A DNA stretch of 41,328 nucleotides from Lactobacillaceae bacterium (GCA_031289015.1 JAITQG010000002.1:1-41328), one strand, 5' to 3'. Counted from the stretch's first letter, positions 27,595 to 35,943 are shown. Notes: generated by a model not told the origin, from the sequence alone. Numbers and translations: made by a program.

Positions 27595-28107
27595 TTAATT
27601 GCGCACATATTCAACTTTGGCCATGAAACGATAATATTTGATCACGCTGGCGGGGATGGCCAGTATACCTAGTAAGCCTATTAATGTAGCACTATATGCA
27701 TGTAACACCAACAATGCACCTAAGAAAAAGACGACAAAGATGGTCGAATCAACAATCGTACGAAGGAGCATTTTGCGTTGCCAATAACGATATTCCTTAG
27801 GTGTTTTAACGTTAATGAATTGGCCGATTTTAGTTTTTTTGACGAAAATGGCTTGTAAAATTGCGATGAAAATAATCAGACCAAAGAGGACCAAGGTCGT
27901 AATTGAGGTTGTTTGATGATGATAAAATTGCTTACTCATGATGCCGTCATTCCAGAGGCTGACAAATAAGGCAATGAACATCGTGATTTCTGAGAGCATG
28001 CCAATTTTGGCAAGGAGATACATTAATTTTTGTTCTTCGGTCGGCTGATATTCACCAACTGTACCGAGTAAGTAGTTCATGACAGTAACTTCAATGGGCT
28101 TTAGCAT
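27595..28107 (-). CDS. Four-helix membrane protein, unknown family
   Basis: 170 residues. Four hydrophobic helices in two pairs (ITMFIALFVSLW; TTLVLFGLIIFIAILQAIFV; IVDSTIFVVFFLGALLVLHAY; TLIGLLGILAIPASVI), with YRYWQRKMLLR between. The start follows AAAGGAG at ideal spacing. It may be a DUF3278-like protein, a group often paired with an HTH gene, but no such gene is adjacent, so I leave it unassigned. Confidence 0.65.
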   Translation of the reverse strand: MLKPIEVTVMNYLLGTVGEYQPTEEQKLMYLLAKIGMLSEITMFIALFVSLWNDGIMSKQFYHHQTTSITTLVLFGLIIFIAILQAIFVKKTKIGQFINVKTPKEYRYWQRKMLLRTIVDSTIFVVFFLGALLVLHAYSATLIGLLGILAIPASVIKYYRFMAKVEYVRN

Positions 28108-28443
28108 ATGTGCTCCTTTAATTGGAAATAGTTTGCCATCCGTCTAGTGTACACATCGTAGTTTAGTGTTGTGAAAACTAGCGATGGCAGCCTAGTGTCA
28201 TAGCAAGCATTGCGATTTTTCAAAAAATTTTAAAAAGTTAAAGCGCAACTTGGGTACGCTGAGTATGTATTTATTCAACATTGCATTAAGTATTATGGCT
28301 TCCAAATAATCGTATCATAAAATATATAGATAACAATATTTTTGTTGGTTTTTGGCAATTATTTACGTTCAAATTCGCAGCCCGTGATTTGCTATACTAT
28401 TTTAAGTAAATTGATTTACGAAATATTGGTTGGGGAGATTAAA
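28108..28443. other. Divergent intergenic region, AT-rich
   Basis: 335 bases between the minus-strand membrane-protein gene and the WxL-type gene. It contains an imperfect hairpin at 28154-28186 (CATCG-TAGTTT ... AAACTA-GCGATG) without a T run, and TATACT at 28393-28398, a likely -10 for the plus-strand gene. No gene is seen. Confidence 0.5.
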
Positions 28444-28989
28444 ATGAAAACTACCAAGAAGAAATATTTGTTAGTTGCAGCTGTTGCTTTGGGGGTGACA
28501 GTAGCAGGAACGACGGTGGCCAATGCTGAAATTGGTGCCGCTTTGACGGGGACGACCGACGTGACGCTCACGGGGGATGCAAGCGCGATTACGTTGGATT
28601 CAGTGCCAAATTTTGCTTGGGGTTCGATGACAACCGTCAATGCCACAAAAACTAATGCAGTTGCTGGCATTGGCGCACTCCAAGTTACTGATATGCGTGG
28701 GGGTTCAACGGGTTATAGTGTGACAGCGTTGGCATCAGAGATGAAACATGGCGAAGTTGTGTTGCCGATTACGGCGATGACAATTGATACGACTAGTGCT
28801 GATACTAACGTGCTGGGGGCGACACAAGCCGACATCACAAGCACCAATACGATTGTGCGTGGTAAGGCTGATTCAAACGGCACGATGCGGATTGCCGAGA
28901 CAGCTGGGCGGCTGGCCGTTGCCAATTCAGCCAAAGTTGGCAATTATACCGGCTCAATCAAATACACATTAGCTGATGCATTAAACTAG
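28444..28989 (+). CDS. Small WxL-like surface protein with Tyr at the Trp positions
   Basis: 181 residues. Signal peptide MKTTKKKYLLVAAVALGVTV..ANA, cut before EIGA. The mature 150 residues follow the WxL layout: TFxxG-like opening (NFAWGSMTT), LQVTDMRGGSTGYSVTALAS where family members have GGWTVTA, and the C-terminal NYTGSIKYTLADALN where they have YTGTVTWTLSDAP. Both signature Trp are Tyr. WxL domains hold proteins non-covalently on the peptidoglycan. A GGGGAG site precedes the ATG. The gene encoding a partner of WxL proteins follows. Confidence 0.8.
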   Translation: MKTTKKKYLLVAAVALGVTVAGTTVANAEIGAALTGTTDVTLTGDASAITLDSVPNFAWGSMTTVNATKTNAVAGIGALQVTDMRGGSTGYSVTALASEMKHGEVVLPITAMTIDTTSADTNVLGATQADITSTNTIVRGKADSNGTMRIAETAGRLAVANSAKVGNYTGSIKYTLADALN

Positions 28990-29054
28990 TTTGATGAGGA
29001 CTGCCAAGGCACGCGTTGGTTGACTAAAGTTAGCATAACCAACCAAGCTTTTAT

Positions 29055-29084
29055 AAGCAGACCATATTTTTGGCCTGCTTTTTT
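29055..29084 (+). terminator. Terminator or attenuator inside the WxL-type locus
   Basis: AAGCAGACC and GGCCTGCTTTTTT pair with one mismatch and a T run. It lies between the two genes and may lower expression of the second. Confidence 0.7.
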
Positions 29085-29114
29085 GCTGGCTTAAATCATA
29101 AAGGGGATGGATGA

Positions 29115-30101
29115 ATGCTAAAAAAAATATGTTTAATTATCGTAGCGAGTTTGGGCTTTGGGGGCACTATACACGCTGAAGAAATGCAACAAGCAGCGGG
29201 CTTTACCATTGAGTGTAAAGCTAATGAATTCCAACATTCTGATCAATCTTGGTACGATTTGAAAATGGCGCCGGGGCAGTCAACAACGCTGCATTTAACA
29301 ATCAACAACATCTCGGATCAAGCCGCCACCTATAATATTGCGGTAAATCCGGCGGTGACGTCAGATAATGTAGTCATTGATTATTCAACGCCTGTTAATG
29401 TACAGCTACAGACCGATGGACAACCGCTGTTGCAGCTCCAAAACTTGGTAACCCTGAGCGATAAGCGGCTTAATGTGGCTGCACATGCTAAGCGAGCTTT
29501 TACGGTGGACGTCAAGATGCCCCAACAAACCTTTGATGGCATTGTTGCCGGGGCGATTAAGGTCGAACGGATGAGTGCCAAGCGTAGTTCGGGGATTACG
29601 AATGAATTCGCGCTGGTTAAAGGCTTGGTCGTGCGCCAAAATAATCAGGTTATTAAGCCAGAACTAGAAGTTGCCAAGATTAAAGTCGGCACGTATAAAA
29701 ATTTGCCTGGCGTGCAAGTCCAGTTGGTTAATCCGGCCAATATCAATATTAGTGGGTTAAAGATTGATGCTAATTTGATTGATAGCCAAAGTGGAAAAAT
29801 CGTCGCTACCAAGGCGTGTCATGATGGTTCGGTGGCGCCTAATTCAAGTTTTAATTATGTCTTTAGAAGCGAGCTACCATTACCAGTTGGTGATTATCAA
29901 TTTGTGGGAACGGCTACCGATCGAACTGGTAATCAGTGGCACTGGAAAGACCCCTTTGTGATCAAGGCCGGCGAAATGAGCAAGCATAACCCGGTCACGA
30001 TTGAACAAGGGTTGCAATGGTGGTGGGCGATCATCTTGTTGATGGGGATTACGATTACTGGGTTGTCATGGTTTATTTTTAACTCGCGCCGTAATAAATA
30101 A
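29115..30101 (+). CDS. WxL-interacting protein (DUF916-DUF3324), membrane-anchored
   Basis: 328 residues. Signal peptide (ICLIIVASLGFGGTIHA), then the peptidoglycan-binding DUF916 part (FTIECKANEFQHSDQSWYDLKMAPGQSTTLHLTINN), then the DUF3324 partner-binding part (VAKIKVGTYKNLPGVQVQLVNPANINISGLKIDA), and a C-terminal helix (WWWAIILLMGITITGLSWFIF) with a basic NSRRNK stop. This is the standard companion of WxL proteins. It has an AAAGGGG site. Normally several WxL genes flank it; here only one small Tyr-variant gene does. Confidence 0.92.
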   Translation: MLKKICLIIVASLGFGGTIHAEEMQQAAGFTIECKANEFQHSDQSWYDLKMAPGQSTTLHLTINNISDQAATYNIAVNPAVTSDNVVIDYSTPVNVQLQTDGQPLLQLQNLVTLSDKRLNVAAHAKRAFTVDVKMPQQTFDGIVAGAIKVERMSAKRSSGITNEFALVKGLVVRQNNQVIKPELEVAKIKVGTYKNLPGVQVQLVNPANINISGLKIDANLIDSQSGKIVATKACHDGSVAPNSSFNYVFRSELPLPVGDYQFVGTATDRTGNQWHWKDPFVIKAGEMSKHNPVTIEQGLQWWWAIILLMGITITGLSWFIFNSRRNK

Positions 30102-30164
30102 GTGGCGTCTATGGGGGAGCAGTCACGCGTTTTGAAATTGCTTAGCTTGAGTCAAATAACAACC

Positions 30165-30187
30165 TGTGTTACCATAATGGTTACACA
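30165..30187. promoter_or_regulatory. PezA operator palindrome overlapping the promoter
   Basis: TGTGTTACCAT-A-ATGGTTACACA: ten of eleven positions pair in each arm around a single central base. It covers a CATAAT -10-like element and ends against the AAGGAGG site of pezA. Location and symmetry fit autorepression by the PezA helix-turn-helix; binding is inferred. Confidence 0.75.
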
Positions 30188-30198
30188 AGGAGGTTATT

Positions 30199-30681
30199 AT
30201 GACAACATTTGCGAATCAAAAAATGCGTGCTGCACGCGAACAACAAAATATGACACTCGAACAATTGGGGGAGGTGATCGATGTTTCAAAGGTAACAATA
30301 TCGCGGTATGAAACAGGTAAACGGCGGCCGGATTTGGAGACAATCGGCAAAATCGCTGAGGCACTCCAAATTAGTCCGCTAGATTTAATCGAGGGGGATA
30401 CGATGACAGTGAGTGAACGATATCAATTAACACTGAAAAAAGAGGTGTTAAAAGAAGTGGCAGCTGATTTAGTTGGGAGTCTGACCAATTATGTGATCAA
30501 TAACAATCTTCATGAAGATAATCCTTTGGAAATTTTGTTAGATCGCTTGAGTGTCATCGAAAATGATCGGATTATCGATGCACCCAATCATGATGAATTA
30601 ACCAAAATTGAAGGTTATTTAGATGAAATGAGCGAGTTTATTGATGAACTGTTGACGGCCAGTAAAGATGGGGTGGCATAA
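30199..30681 (+). CDS. pezA: PezA-type antitoxin/repressor
   Basis: 160 residues. N-terminal XRE helix-turn-helix (MRAAREQQNMTLEQLGEVIDVSKVTISRYETGKRRPDL), then the PezA C-terminal helical part (MTVSERYQLTLKKEVLKEVAADLVGSL ... LSVIENDRI ... YLDEMSEFIDELL), which matches pneumococcal PezA in length and layout. It should repress the operon and block the PezT ATP site. One base separates its stop from the toxin ATG. Confidence 0.92.
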   Translation: MTTFANQKMRAAREQQNMTLEQLGEVIDVSKVTISRYETGKRRPDLETIGKIAEALQISPLDLIEGDTMTVSERYQLTLKKEVLKEVAADLVGSLTNYVINNNLHEDNPLEILLDRLSVIENDRIIDAPNHDELTKIEGYLDEMSEFIDELLTASKDGVA

Positions 30682-30682
30682 G

Positions 30683-31363
30683 ATGGGGATTGAGCAATTT
30701 ACAGAGCAAGAATTTCAAGCTAAATTTGCCCGAATTATCAAACGCATGACATTGGGGAAGCGACCAAGCACTCACAATGCTAAAGCCTATATTTTAGGTG
30801 GGCAAAGTGGCGCTGGTAAATCAAGTATTCATGAGCTGTTGCGTTTTGAAAACGGTTCGAACATCATTGCCATTGATGGGGATACTTTTAGAGTTGATCA
30901 TCCAAGAGCTAGAACAATCAGTCAGGTTTATGGTAAAGCGGATGTTAAATATACAGCTGCATTTGCTGGGCGCGTTGTTGAAACTTTGATTGACCAACTC
31001 AGCGATGCCAATTACAACTTAATTATCGAAGGCACCCTGCGGACAGCGACTACTCCATTGAAAACGGCGGCACTACTCAAGGAAAAGAGGTATGAGGTGA
31101 ATTTATACGCGATGGCGGTGCGACCAGAATTGTCGTATTTGAGCACGCTGCAACGCTATGAAGAAATGTATTTTATAAAACCAACGTTGGCCCGTGCGAC
31201 ACCTAAAGAACATCATGATTTGATTATCACGAAGTATGCGCAAAACTTAGATGTTGTGTTGCAAGCACCGGATATAACTGCGGTTGTGTTGGTGAAGCGG
31301 GACATGGTGCCGATTTATAATAGTGCAGACACACCGGATGTGCTGCCTTCAACGATCATCTAA
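30683..31363 (+). pseudogene. pezT: PezT-type zeta toxin, C-terminally truncated by an in-frame stop
   Basis: 226 residues up to TAA. Zeta-toxin kinase landmarks are all kept: Walker A GGQSGAGKSS (39-48), AIDGDTFR (catalytic Asp67), LIIEGTLRT, ARATPKEHHD. The family phosphorylates UDP-N-acetylglucosamine and so poisons wall synthesis. The frame continues beyond the TAA at 31361-31363 for 51 codons (QYWHSAWGQPDIEML...TIVNMQS) to 31519, matching the place of the PezT C-terminus (ELLFGEWSQVEKEML-like). CAA or GAA to TAA would explain it. The truncated toxin may be weak or inactive; readthrough is possible but unproved. Start at 30683 follows GGGGTGG. Confidence 0.8.
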
Positions 31364-31519
31364 CAATATTGGCATAGTGCATGGGGACAACCAGATATTG
31401 AAATGTTGACCGATGGCTACAAGCGCACGAAGTATCTAATGCAACAACGAGGAGCTATAGCTGATGTGGCTGAACTAGAAATGTGGTATCAACAGACGAT
31501 TGTGAATATGCAATCGTAA
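31364..31519 (+). pseudogene. Detached C-terminal 51 codons of pezT
   Basis: Same frame as the toxin, no stop until 31517-31519, and no own start or ribosome site. The sequence is protein-like (Trp-rich QYWHSAWGQPD, then a helical tail). The hairpin at 31519 starts exactly at this second stop, as expected for the original gene end. Confidence 0.75.
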
Positions 31520-31563
31520 AATATCGTCAATGGACCAAATGATTTGATTCATTGACGATATTT
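31519..31563. terminator. Long perfect hairpin at the original pezT end
   Basis: AAATATCGTCAATG and CATTGACGATATTT, a 14-bp perfect stem with a 17-base loop, but only a short T run. Possibly a weak terminator or an mRNA 3' stabiliser. Confidence 0.6.
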
Positions 31564-31618
31564 AGGGATTAGCGTTTGTAGTCAAAGGTAGTTTACAAAA
31601 GAAGGCGAGACAACGGAA

Positions 31619-31765
31619 ATGACTGAATTTAAAAATAACATATTCAAATGTGCAGGAGAATCAATTGAAGTAGACAAAGTTATTTTATTTGCGGCATTGG
31701 AGGACATTAAGCACGGACGGACATATTCAGAAGCTGAATATAAAAAGCGCCTTCGCACTGATTAA
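31619..31765 (+). CDS. 48-residue orphan small protein
   Basis: ATG after GAAGGCGAG. Residues: MTEFKNNIFKCAGESIEVDK, then VILFAALEDIKHGRTYSEA and EYKKRLRTD. Short amphipathic helix-rich protein resembling the size and style of small antitoxins (Phd/RelB-type helical ends), but no toxin gene follows. Family not recognised. It sits between the PezAT remnant and the HAD gene and may be a relic of the same island. Confidence 0.45.
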   Translation: MTEFKNNIFKCAGESIEVDKVILFAALEDIKHGRTYSEAEYKKRLRTD

Positions 31766-31819
31766 AATCGGCCAATGCAACAGCTTAAATGTTTATCCTC
31801 AGAAATCAATGTTTGACCC

Positions 31820-31847
31820 AGAAAGCGTTTTCAAAGTTTGGTATAAT
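31820..31847 (+). promoter_or_regulatory. Extended -10 promoter with upstream CRE-like site
   Basis: TTTGGTATAAT gives an extended -10 (TATAAT at 31842-31847). AGAAAGCGTTTTCA at 31820-31833 matches the CcpA site consensus apart from its first base and occupies the -35 region, which would fit repression. TTGACC at 31813-31818 is too far away (23 bases) to be a normal -35. Confidence 0.6.
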
Positions 31848-31889
31848 GGAGGGGTTAGGAATTAACCCAACCAGAAAGCGAGATCACAC

Positions 31890-32546
31890 ATGACTTATAA
31901 GAATATTGTCTTTGATTACGATGGAACTTTAGCTGATACTAGCGACCTGATCGTTACTAGTGTTCAAGAGGCTTTTGAAGCACAAAACTTTGATTTACCA
32001 ACTGCTGAAAACATTAAGCAATACATTGGTGAGCCAATTACCGAGTTTTTCCCGAAATTGGCACCGCGTGAATTGACTGAGCTTGAATTGACGACGATGA
32101 CGAATAGTTATCGCAAGGCTTACAAGCATGATGAAAGCCCTGAAACGATTAAGTTGTTCCCAGGGATTGCTGATTTGTTGACTGAATTAGTTGCCCAGGA
32201 CTACAAGTTGTTTATGCTCACATCAAAGAATTCGGATGTAGCGCGCCGTAATGCTGACGTGCTGGGGATTACTGATAAGTTCACCAAAATTGTTGGGTCT
32301 GATATGGTTGCCAAGCCAAAGCCTGATCCAGCTGGATTGCTCAAGATTATGCATGACAATGATTTAGTGCCAGCTGAGACTTTGATGGTTGGGGATGCCA
32401 CGTTTGATATTGATATGGCGTTTGCAGCCCGCGTGCGTAGTGTGGGGGTAACCTGGGGCACCCAAGATATCCGCACCCTTGAAGAAGCCAAGCCTACGTA
32501 TATTGCTAATGACATTAATGAATTAGCTGATAATATTTTTGCTTAA
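31890..32546 (+). CDS. HAD-superfamily phosphatase (phosphoglycolate phosphatase/PpaX-like)
   Basis: 218 residues. Motif I FDYDGTLAD (Asp9, Asp11), motif II MLTSKN (Ser/Thr), motif III KPKPDPAGLL with Lys, motif IV GDATFDIDMA. The four-helix cap between residues 15 and 90 marks subfamily I. Substrate unresolved: phosphoglycolate, pyrophosphate or sugar phosphates are all known for the group. Monocistronic with own promoter and terminator. Confidence 0.9.
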   Translation: MTYKNIVFDYDGTLADTSDLIVTSVQEAFEAQNFDLPTAENIKQYIGEPITEFFPKLAPRELTELELTTMTNSYRKAYKHDESPETIKLFPGIADLLTELVAQDYKLFMLTSKNSDVARRNADVLGITDKFTKIVGSDMVAKPKPDPAGLLKIMHDNDLVPAETLMVGDATFDIDMAFAARVRSVGVTWGTQDIRTLEEAKPTYIANDINELADNIFA

Positions 32547-32554
32547 AATTAATT

Positions 32555-32586
32555 GCTGTGATGTGCAAAGACATCATGGCTTTTTT
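32555..32586 (+). terminator. Rho-independent terminator
   Basis: GCTGTGATGT, GCAAAG loop, ACATCATGGC and a T run (two wobble pairs). Confidence 0.8.
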
Positions 32587-32601
32587 GTTGCCATGCAAAA
32601 T

Positions 32602-32631
32602 AAAAAAGTTGCAACTGAATGCAACTTTTTG
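32602..32631. terminator. Terminator of the AEC transporter gene
   Basis: AAAAAGTTGCA, ACTGAA loop, TGCAACTTTTT; placed directly after the minus-strand gene, usable from both sides. Confidence 0.85.
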
Positions 32632-32633
32632 GC

Positions 32634-33560
32634 TTAGTGGTTGAAGAATAGCAACGCACACATAATGATCAACGAGATGAAAATCGAAATTGAGCTGGTC
32701 AGGCCAACTTTGCCTTCATCACTACCAAATTCAGTGGCTTGCATCACGCCTAGATTCCCGACTGGTGACAGGAGCGCGAACAGCAAGGCAAAACGGAATT
32801 CGATGGCAAATGGCAAGAAGAACCAACAAAGAATGGCGATAATCGTGTTGAAGAAGTAACGATAACCCAAGACTTGCATGGCCAAACGGATATAGCCTTT
32901 TTTGATGTTGAATTTCAAGAACAAACCAATCACAAACATTGATAAGAATGAATTTGCTTCACTCAAAAAGGCGAGGGGCGTGTTCAAGAAGGTTGGCAAA
33001 TGGAGGCTAAAGGCGGCCAGGATAATACAAATCAAGTAACTGACAAATGGCGGTGACTTGATCAACTTCAGAAACGTATCGCGGAAGCGCGGTGCTTGGC
33101 CTTTTTTAGCGATGGCTTTGTCCAAGATAATCGTTGTGGGGCCGGTGACCATGATGGCATTTCCAATATCGAAAATTCCGATGAAGGGCACGGCTGCTGG
33201 GAAAACGCTGGCAACAAAGGGAATCGCGAAATTCCCGATGTTATATCCACTCATCGTGTAGACGCTAAAGGCGCGGGTCGTGTCGACTTTTTTGCGCGTG
33301 GTATACAAAGCGATGGTGATGAAAAAAATATTGAGAATAATACCTAAAATAATAAAGGTGAAAAAGACTGAATCGAGCTTGAATTCACGCACAGCTGACA
33401 AGAGGGTCGCTGGCAAGGTGATGTTCAAGACGATCTTTGAGAGTGTAAAGCCATCTTCTGTTTTTAAGATGCCTAGTTTTTTAAACCAATAGGCCAAGAA
33501 GATGGTGACAACAAATGAGAGTGCACTAATAATTGAATTCATAATAAGTTGATTATACAT
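32634..33560 (-). CDS. AEC-family (auxin efflux carrier-type) permease
   Basis: Up to 308 residues, about ten helices in two inverted halves (IISALSFVVTIFLAYWFKKLGIL; VYTMSGYNIGNFAIPFVASVFP at the conserved crossover; SPVGNLGVMQATEFGSDEGKVGLTSS near the end). In lactic acid bacteria such carriers move malate or other dicarboxylates or efflux amino-acid products; substrate not assigned. Start is unclear: ATG 33560 or 33542; neither has a good ribosome site. Confidence 0.85.
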   Translation of the reverse strand: MYNQLIMNSIISALSFVVTIFLAYWFKKLGILKTEDGFTLSKIVLNITLPATLLSAVREFKLDSVFFTFIILGIILNIFFITIALYTTRKKVDTTRAFSVYTMSGYNIGNFAIPFVASVFPAAVPFIGIFDIGNAIMVTGPTTIILDKAIAKKGQAPRFRDTFLKLIKSPPFVSYLICIILAAFSLHLPTFLNTPLAFLSEANSFLSMFVIGLFLKFNIKKGYIRLAMQVLGYRYFFNTIIAILCWFFLPFAIEFRFALLFALLSPVGNLGVMQATEFGSDEGKVGLTSSISIFISLIIMCALLFFNH

Positions 33561-33606
33561 AAAAAAAAGTTCAGCTACGAGATTGTAACTAAACGTTAAT
33601 GTTGGG

Positions 33607-34824
33607 CTATTTTACTAACATTTGGTGGGGTTTCACGATGGTGGCTGAGATGATCAGCGCCAATGCGTACAAAATGGCAATCGCGATGAAAACCGTTTGG
33701 TAGCTCATGTGCAAACCGTGCACGATGAAACTAGCTAATTGGTTACCTGATAAGCCCGCTGCAGCCCAGGCCGTCAATGTTAAGCCGTGAATTTTTGAGA
33801 TGGCTTTCATCCCAAAGCGGTCACTGAGCAACGGTGGCAAGGCTGAGAAGCCACCGCCGTAACCCGCATTAATAAAAAAGAAGGTCGCTACCAAGATGAC
33901 GGGCATTAACAGGCTCGTCAGGGGTAGGAAGTAGGCCAAGAGGGACATCACGATTGAGCCGGCAAAAATCAGCTTGTACACGGTGTTGCGATCTTTTAAG
34001 CGATCGGACAAACTCGCGAGACCCACGCGCCCAGCAGCATTGAAGAAGGCATCGATACTGACCACCGTTGCGATGGCGGCGACTGAGAACACTAGGGTGC
34101 CTTTGCTGTTTGTCAGGCCGGCTAAGATGTCTTTTTCTTGTGAAATGATGGCCAATCCAGCTGTGATGTTTAGATAAAACATCAGCCAAATTCCAATGAA
34201 AGTCGAGTTCTTTAAGAAATCAGTCGGGCGGAATTTGTTTTCTAGTGGTTCCTCAACCCAATCGAGCGGCTTGCGAATCAGTGCGGCGCCGGCTAACATC
34301 ATGATGGCAAACACGCCCGCCAAAATGACAAACATTTGCCAGAGGCCGATGGATTCTTGTAAGGCCATCATAATTGGTGAGAAGACCATTTTTGCTAATC
34401 CGAACCCAGCCACCGCCAAACCAGTGCCGAGGCCTTTGTTTTGATGGAACCAAAGCATGAGGTTTTTGACGGGGGTTAAATAACCAATCCCCAGGCCAAT
34501 CCCCATGATGACGCCGTAAAAAATATAAATCCCAATTAATGATTTTTGTTGGATGCTAATCCCTGTGCCGACCATCCCGACAACGAAAAATAACGTTGAA
34601 AGGAGGGCAGATTTTTTGATGTCTTGTTCGACAAAGTGCCCCAACACGGCGGCTGATAACCCCAAAAAGAGAATGGCAATCGAGAAGGACCATTCGACAT
34701 TAGGAACTGATTGACCGATATAATCAGCGACCGCTTGTTTGAAGACACTCCATGAGTAAACCGTGCCAATGCTGCCGTGAATCAACAACGCTGGCAAGGC
34801 AGCGCGCATCCATTTGTTTTCCAT
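33607..34824 (-). CDS. MFS transporter, oxalate/formate antiporter (OFA) type
   Basis: 405 residues from ATG 34824 (GAGGGAAGTA before it; an upstream start at 34869 adds a polar leader). Twelve helices. SIGTVYSWSVFKQAV and MGIGLGIGYLTPVKNLMLWFHQNKGLGTGLAV are OFA-family motifs; the second half has ARVGLASLSDRLKDRN-like loop. Probable anion exchange (oxalate, formate or another carboxylate). It lies 47 bases before the AEC gene on the same strand (the AEC gene follows it), so they may share a transcript and both move carboxylates. Confidence 0.85.
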   Translation of the reverse strand: MENKWMRAALPALLIHGSIGTVYSWSVFKQAVADYIGQSVPNVEWSFSIAILFLGLSAAVLGHFVEQDIKKSALLSTLFFVVGMVGTGISIQQKSLIGIYIFYGVIMGIGLGIGYLTPVKNLMLWFHQNKGLGTGLAVAGFGLAKMVFSPIMMALQESIGLWQMFVILAGVFAIMMLAGAALIRKPLDWVEEPLENKFRPTDFLKNSTFIGIWLMFYLNITAGLAIISQEKDILAGLTNSKGTLVFSVAAIATVVSIDAFFNAAGRVGLASLSDRLKDRNTVYKLIFAGSIVMSLLAYFLPLTSLLMPVILVATFFFINAGYGGGFSALPPLLSDRFGMKAISKIHGLTLTAWAAAGLSGNQLASFIVHGLHMSYQTVFIAIAILYALALIISATIVKPHQMLVK

Positions 34825-35074
34825 TACTTCCCTCTGACTTCCTGTATTCTGGACAATTACTTGATTCATTAATTAAAGCACGAAAAGTAAGTGAAGTAAA
34901 CAGTGAAATGGGAATAATTTGCATAAATTACATTAAAATAGTTCGTGTTATTAACAAATTTTTGGTTCGGTTAGTTATTTTAGTTCGTTTTTAGCTCAAA
35001 ACAAGCGCGGAAAGTTGATTGACCAAGCTGGCTAATAAATATGGCATAATTAAAGCGAAAGGGACGGTGCAGAT

Positions 35075-35560
35075 ATGAGAGATTTACAAGAAGCCGCTGT
35101 GGCGCAATTGTCGAAGCGAGGCGTCGCGATTGCCGATATTGCGACGGGAACCACCGCATTTTTGGCGGACAAATACAAATTGACGATCACGGATGAAATT
35201 TTGACCGCCGCCATCGAGCGGGTGTTATACAAAGATGAAGTCGCCGATATTATCTTGACTGCGCTGTATCTCGATGCACAAGCGGAGACGATGGAAGACA
35301 CCAATCCATTGAAGGCGCGCTTGCAACGTGATGCAAATGGGCATAATGTCGATGAAATTTTGGCGATTGCGATTACGCAACAATTTTCAGCGGCTGCCAC
35401 CGTGCATTACGGTTTACTGGATGATTTGAAGCCGGGCCTAATCGGAGTAATTAATGATAAAACGGATAGTATCAACGTTTATTTGGATGATATCTTGGCG
35501 GCTTTGATCGCTAGTACGGCGATGGTTTATTTGGAATTGTTAGGTGGAAATCAATATTAA
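35075..35560 (+). CDS. pgpA: Phosphatidylglycerophosphatase A family protein (YutG/LtrC-like)
   Basis: 161 residues. RGVAIADIATGTTAFLADKY near the start, EVADIILTALYLDAQAE, NVDEILAIAITQQFSAAATVHYGLLDDLKPGLIGVINDKT and the conserved YLDDILAALIAS are the PgpA signature of the short soluble Gram-positive members. It should remove phosphate from phosphatidylglycerophosphate; in Listeria the relative LtrC is linked to low-temperature growth. GGGACGGTG is a modest ribosome site. Monocistronic with its own terminator. Confidence 0.88.
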   Translation: MRDLQEAAVAQLSKRGVAIADIATGTTAFLADKYKLTITDEILTAAIERVLYKDEVADIILTALYLDAQAETMEDTNPLKARLQRDANGHNVDEILAIAITQQFSAAATVHYGLLDDLKPGLIGVINDKTDSINVYLDDILAALIASTAMVYLELLGGNQY

Positions 35561-35594
35561 ATTTCCCCGCCAGCATTTATCAGTGGAGAAAATG

Positions 35595-35639
35595 AAAAAA
35601 GACTTGAACTGCAAAAAAATGGCAGACAAGTCTTTTTTC
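35595..35639. terminator. Bidirectional terminator
   Basis: AAAAAAGACTTG and CAAGTCTTTTTTC, 12-bp stem with a 20-base loop, between convergent genes. Confidence 0.88.
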
Positions 35640-35659
35640 GTGGGCTTATAAAATCAAAA

Positions 35660-35845
35660 TTAGCCAAATTTAGAGCTAACTTCGACAACGTTTTCATGTG
35701 GAATTGTAATATCACTAAGGAGTGGATCAGTGTGTGTGATAATCACGTCACCATTGTCAGTTTCAACTAATTTAGCAATATCATTACAACCAGCCGTGTA
35801 CTTTTCACCGGTCGATGTTTGGACAGATAGGGTCGCCTTAGTCAT
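35660..35845 (-). CDS. 61-residue beta-rich orphan protein
   Basis: ATG at 35845 after GAGGTGA (an upstream in-frame ATG at 35923 would contain that site). Sequence MTKATLSVQTSTGEKYTAGC then DIAKLVETDNGDVIITHTD and SDITIPHENVVEVSSKF: five or six beta strands, like a tiny barrel; no signal peptide. TATACT on the minus strand near 35876-35881 may be its -10. It sits between two terminator/regulator genes, family unknown. Confidence 0.6.
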   Translation of the reverse strand: MTKATLSVQTSTGEKYTAGCNDIAKLVETDNGDVIITHTDPLLSDITIPHENVVEVSSKFG

Positions 35846-35943
35846 TTTAAAATTCACCTCACATAATTTTAAAGCCAGTATACACCGATTAGTCCGGAAA
35901 AGCATAATAATAAGTACTACCAAAAAATTATGGCATTTAGCAA

